This document shows, in pieces, positions 5,909 through 6,303 of a DNA stretch of 6,303 nt (the first letter of the stretch is position 1; each line of letters opens with the position of its first letter). The stretch spans positions 1,104 to 7,406 of the forward strand of contig PMDM01000127.1 of the NCBI GenBank assembly GCA_003155565.1, given 5' to 3'. The notes under the pieces were generated by a model. That model saw nothing but the letters and a program-made list of their open reading frames with translations, was not told the DNA's origin and made no database searches. The translations under genes were made by a program, and so were the position numbers. The DNA is from Methylococcaceae bacterium. Lineage in GTDB: Bacteria > Pseudomonadota > Gammaproteobacteria > Methylococcales > Methylomonadaceae.

Positions 5909-6303
5909 TTAGAGGCTAACGCAAAGCGATTGACTGGCGTCCCTCCCCAAAAAGAATGGTTGGTGACGAAGGGATCGACTTACGCTTGTGCCCAATCCAT
6001 ATAAGAAGTATGTTTCTGCGCCAACTATTTGTGTCCATTTTGGGTATACCTTCACCTGACAATTGCCAACTAACCTAAAAGCGGCTGTGCGTGTCAGATT
6101 AGGGTTATAATTTGAACCATTGACAACTTTGCGTAATGGTTTAGACGTTAATCTGACATTATTGCCACCTAATCCCCATTTTGAGTCCGTTATTGACTAT
6201 GTGCAAAAGACATCGCCAAGGGATAGAATTAAATTTGGCCTTTGCAAATAGCACCCCACCATCATTTTTTTGTTGTTGACTGCATATTCTGGCTCCATTT
6301 GAA
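5909..6303. other. Gene-poor right edge
   Basis: No gene is supported. Short open frames on the minus strand directly after hicB (for example one ending in a FWGGTPVNRFALASN stretch near 5910-5980) are not recognisable and lack ribosome-binding sites. A nested inverted repeat at 6092-6158 is listed separately. The final ~60 bases include an oligo-T tract around 6266-6272 without a preceding stem. Confidence 0.5.
6092..6158. repeat. Nested inverted repeat, MITE-like
   Basis: The outer 10-bp perfect arms are TGTCAGATTA (6092-6101) and TAATCTGACA (6149-6158). Inner 7-bp perfect arms, AACCATT (6115-6121) and AATGGTT (6135-6141), lie between them. The 67-base unit could fold into a long hairpin with a bulge. 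TGTCAGATTA at both ends looks like the terminal inverted repeats of an insertion sequence whose interior has been lost. I cannot name the family, and no clear target-site duplication is seen. Confidence 0.55.

Overview
The window looks like a piece of a gammaproteobacterial chromosome. The hicAB pair is closely similar to the Escherichia coli K-12 type, and there is a membrane-bound lytic transglycosylase lipoprotein, a periplasmic c-type cytochrome and a site-2 protease. Lineage below class cannot be settled from sequence alone. Coding density is low: roughly half the window carries no intact gene, and much of the rest is broken or eroded. This suggests a rearranged, repeat-rich accessory region, or possibly a misjoined contig.

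Layout, left to right. Positions 1-455 hold no convincing gene but contain a strong inverted repeat (124-171) and a GC-rich edge. A 48-residue single-pass membrane protein with a good ribosome-binding site is encoded on the minus strand at 456-602. After a gene-poor stretch (603-1041), the minus strand carries two overlapping reading frames. The upstream one (1568-2614) is the N-terminal part of a dihaem cytochrome c peroxidase-like secreted protein. It stops resembling its family near 1712. The downstream one (1042-1776) is a site-2 protease that starts to resemble its own family at the same point, in another frame. The two genes have been joined end to end, each losing sequence. Just upstream of the cytochrome start, on the same strand, lies an 88-base relic of a tRNA-Leu with a UAA anticodon (2652-2739).

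The middle (2740-4005) is non-coding apart from the decayed C-terminal half of an IS630-family transposase (3148-3534, minus strand, broken into at least four frames) and dispersed-repeat-like motifs around 3597-3725. A lytic transglycosylase lipoprotein with no LysM repeats follows on the plus strand (4006-5148).

The best-preserved functional unit is a type II toxin-antitoxin operon: hicA (5307-5483), then hicB (5495-5908). It has a near-consensus sigma-70 promoter and two copies of the operator-like palindrome TAAACA-N4-TGTTTA, one inside the promoter spacer and one 34 bp upstream. HicA is expected to cleave mRNA. HicB is expected to neutralise it and repress the operon through these palindromes. 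The right end (5909-6303) has no gene but contains a small nested inverted repeat (6092-6158) that looks like a miniature mobile element.
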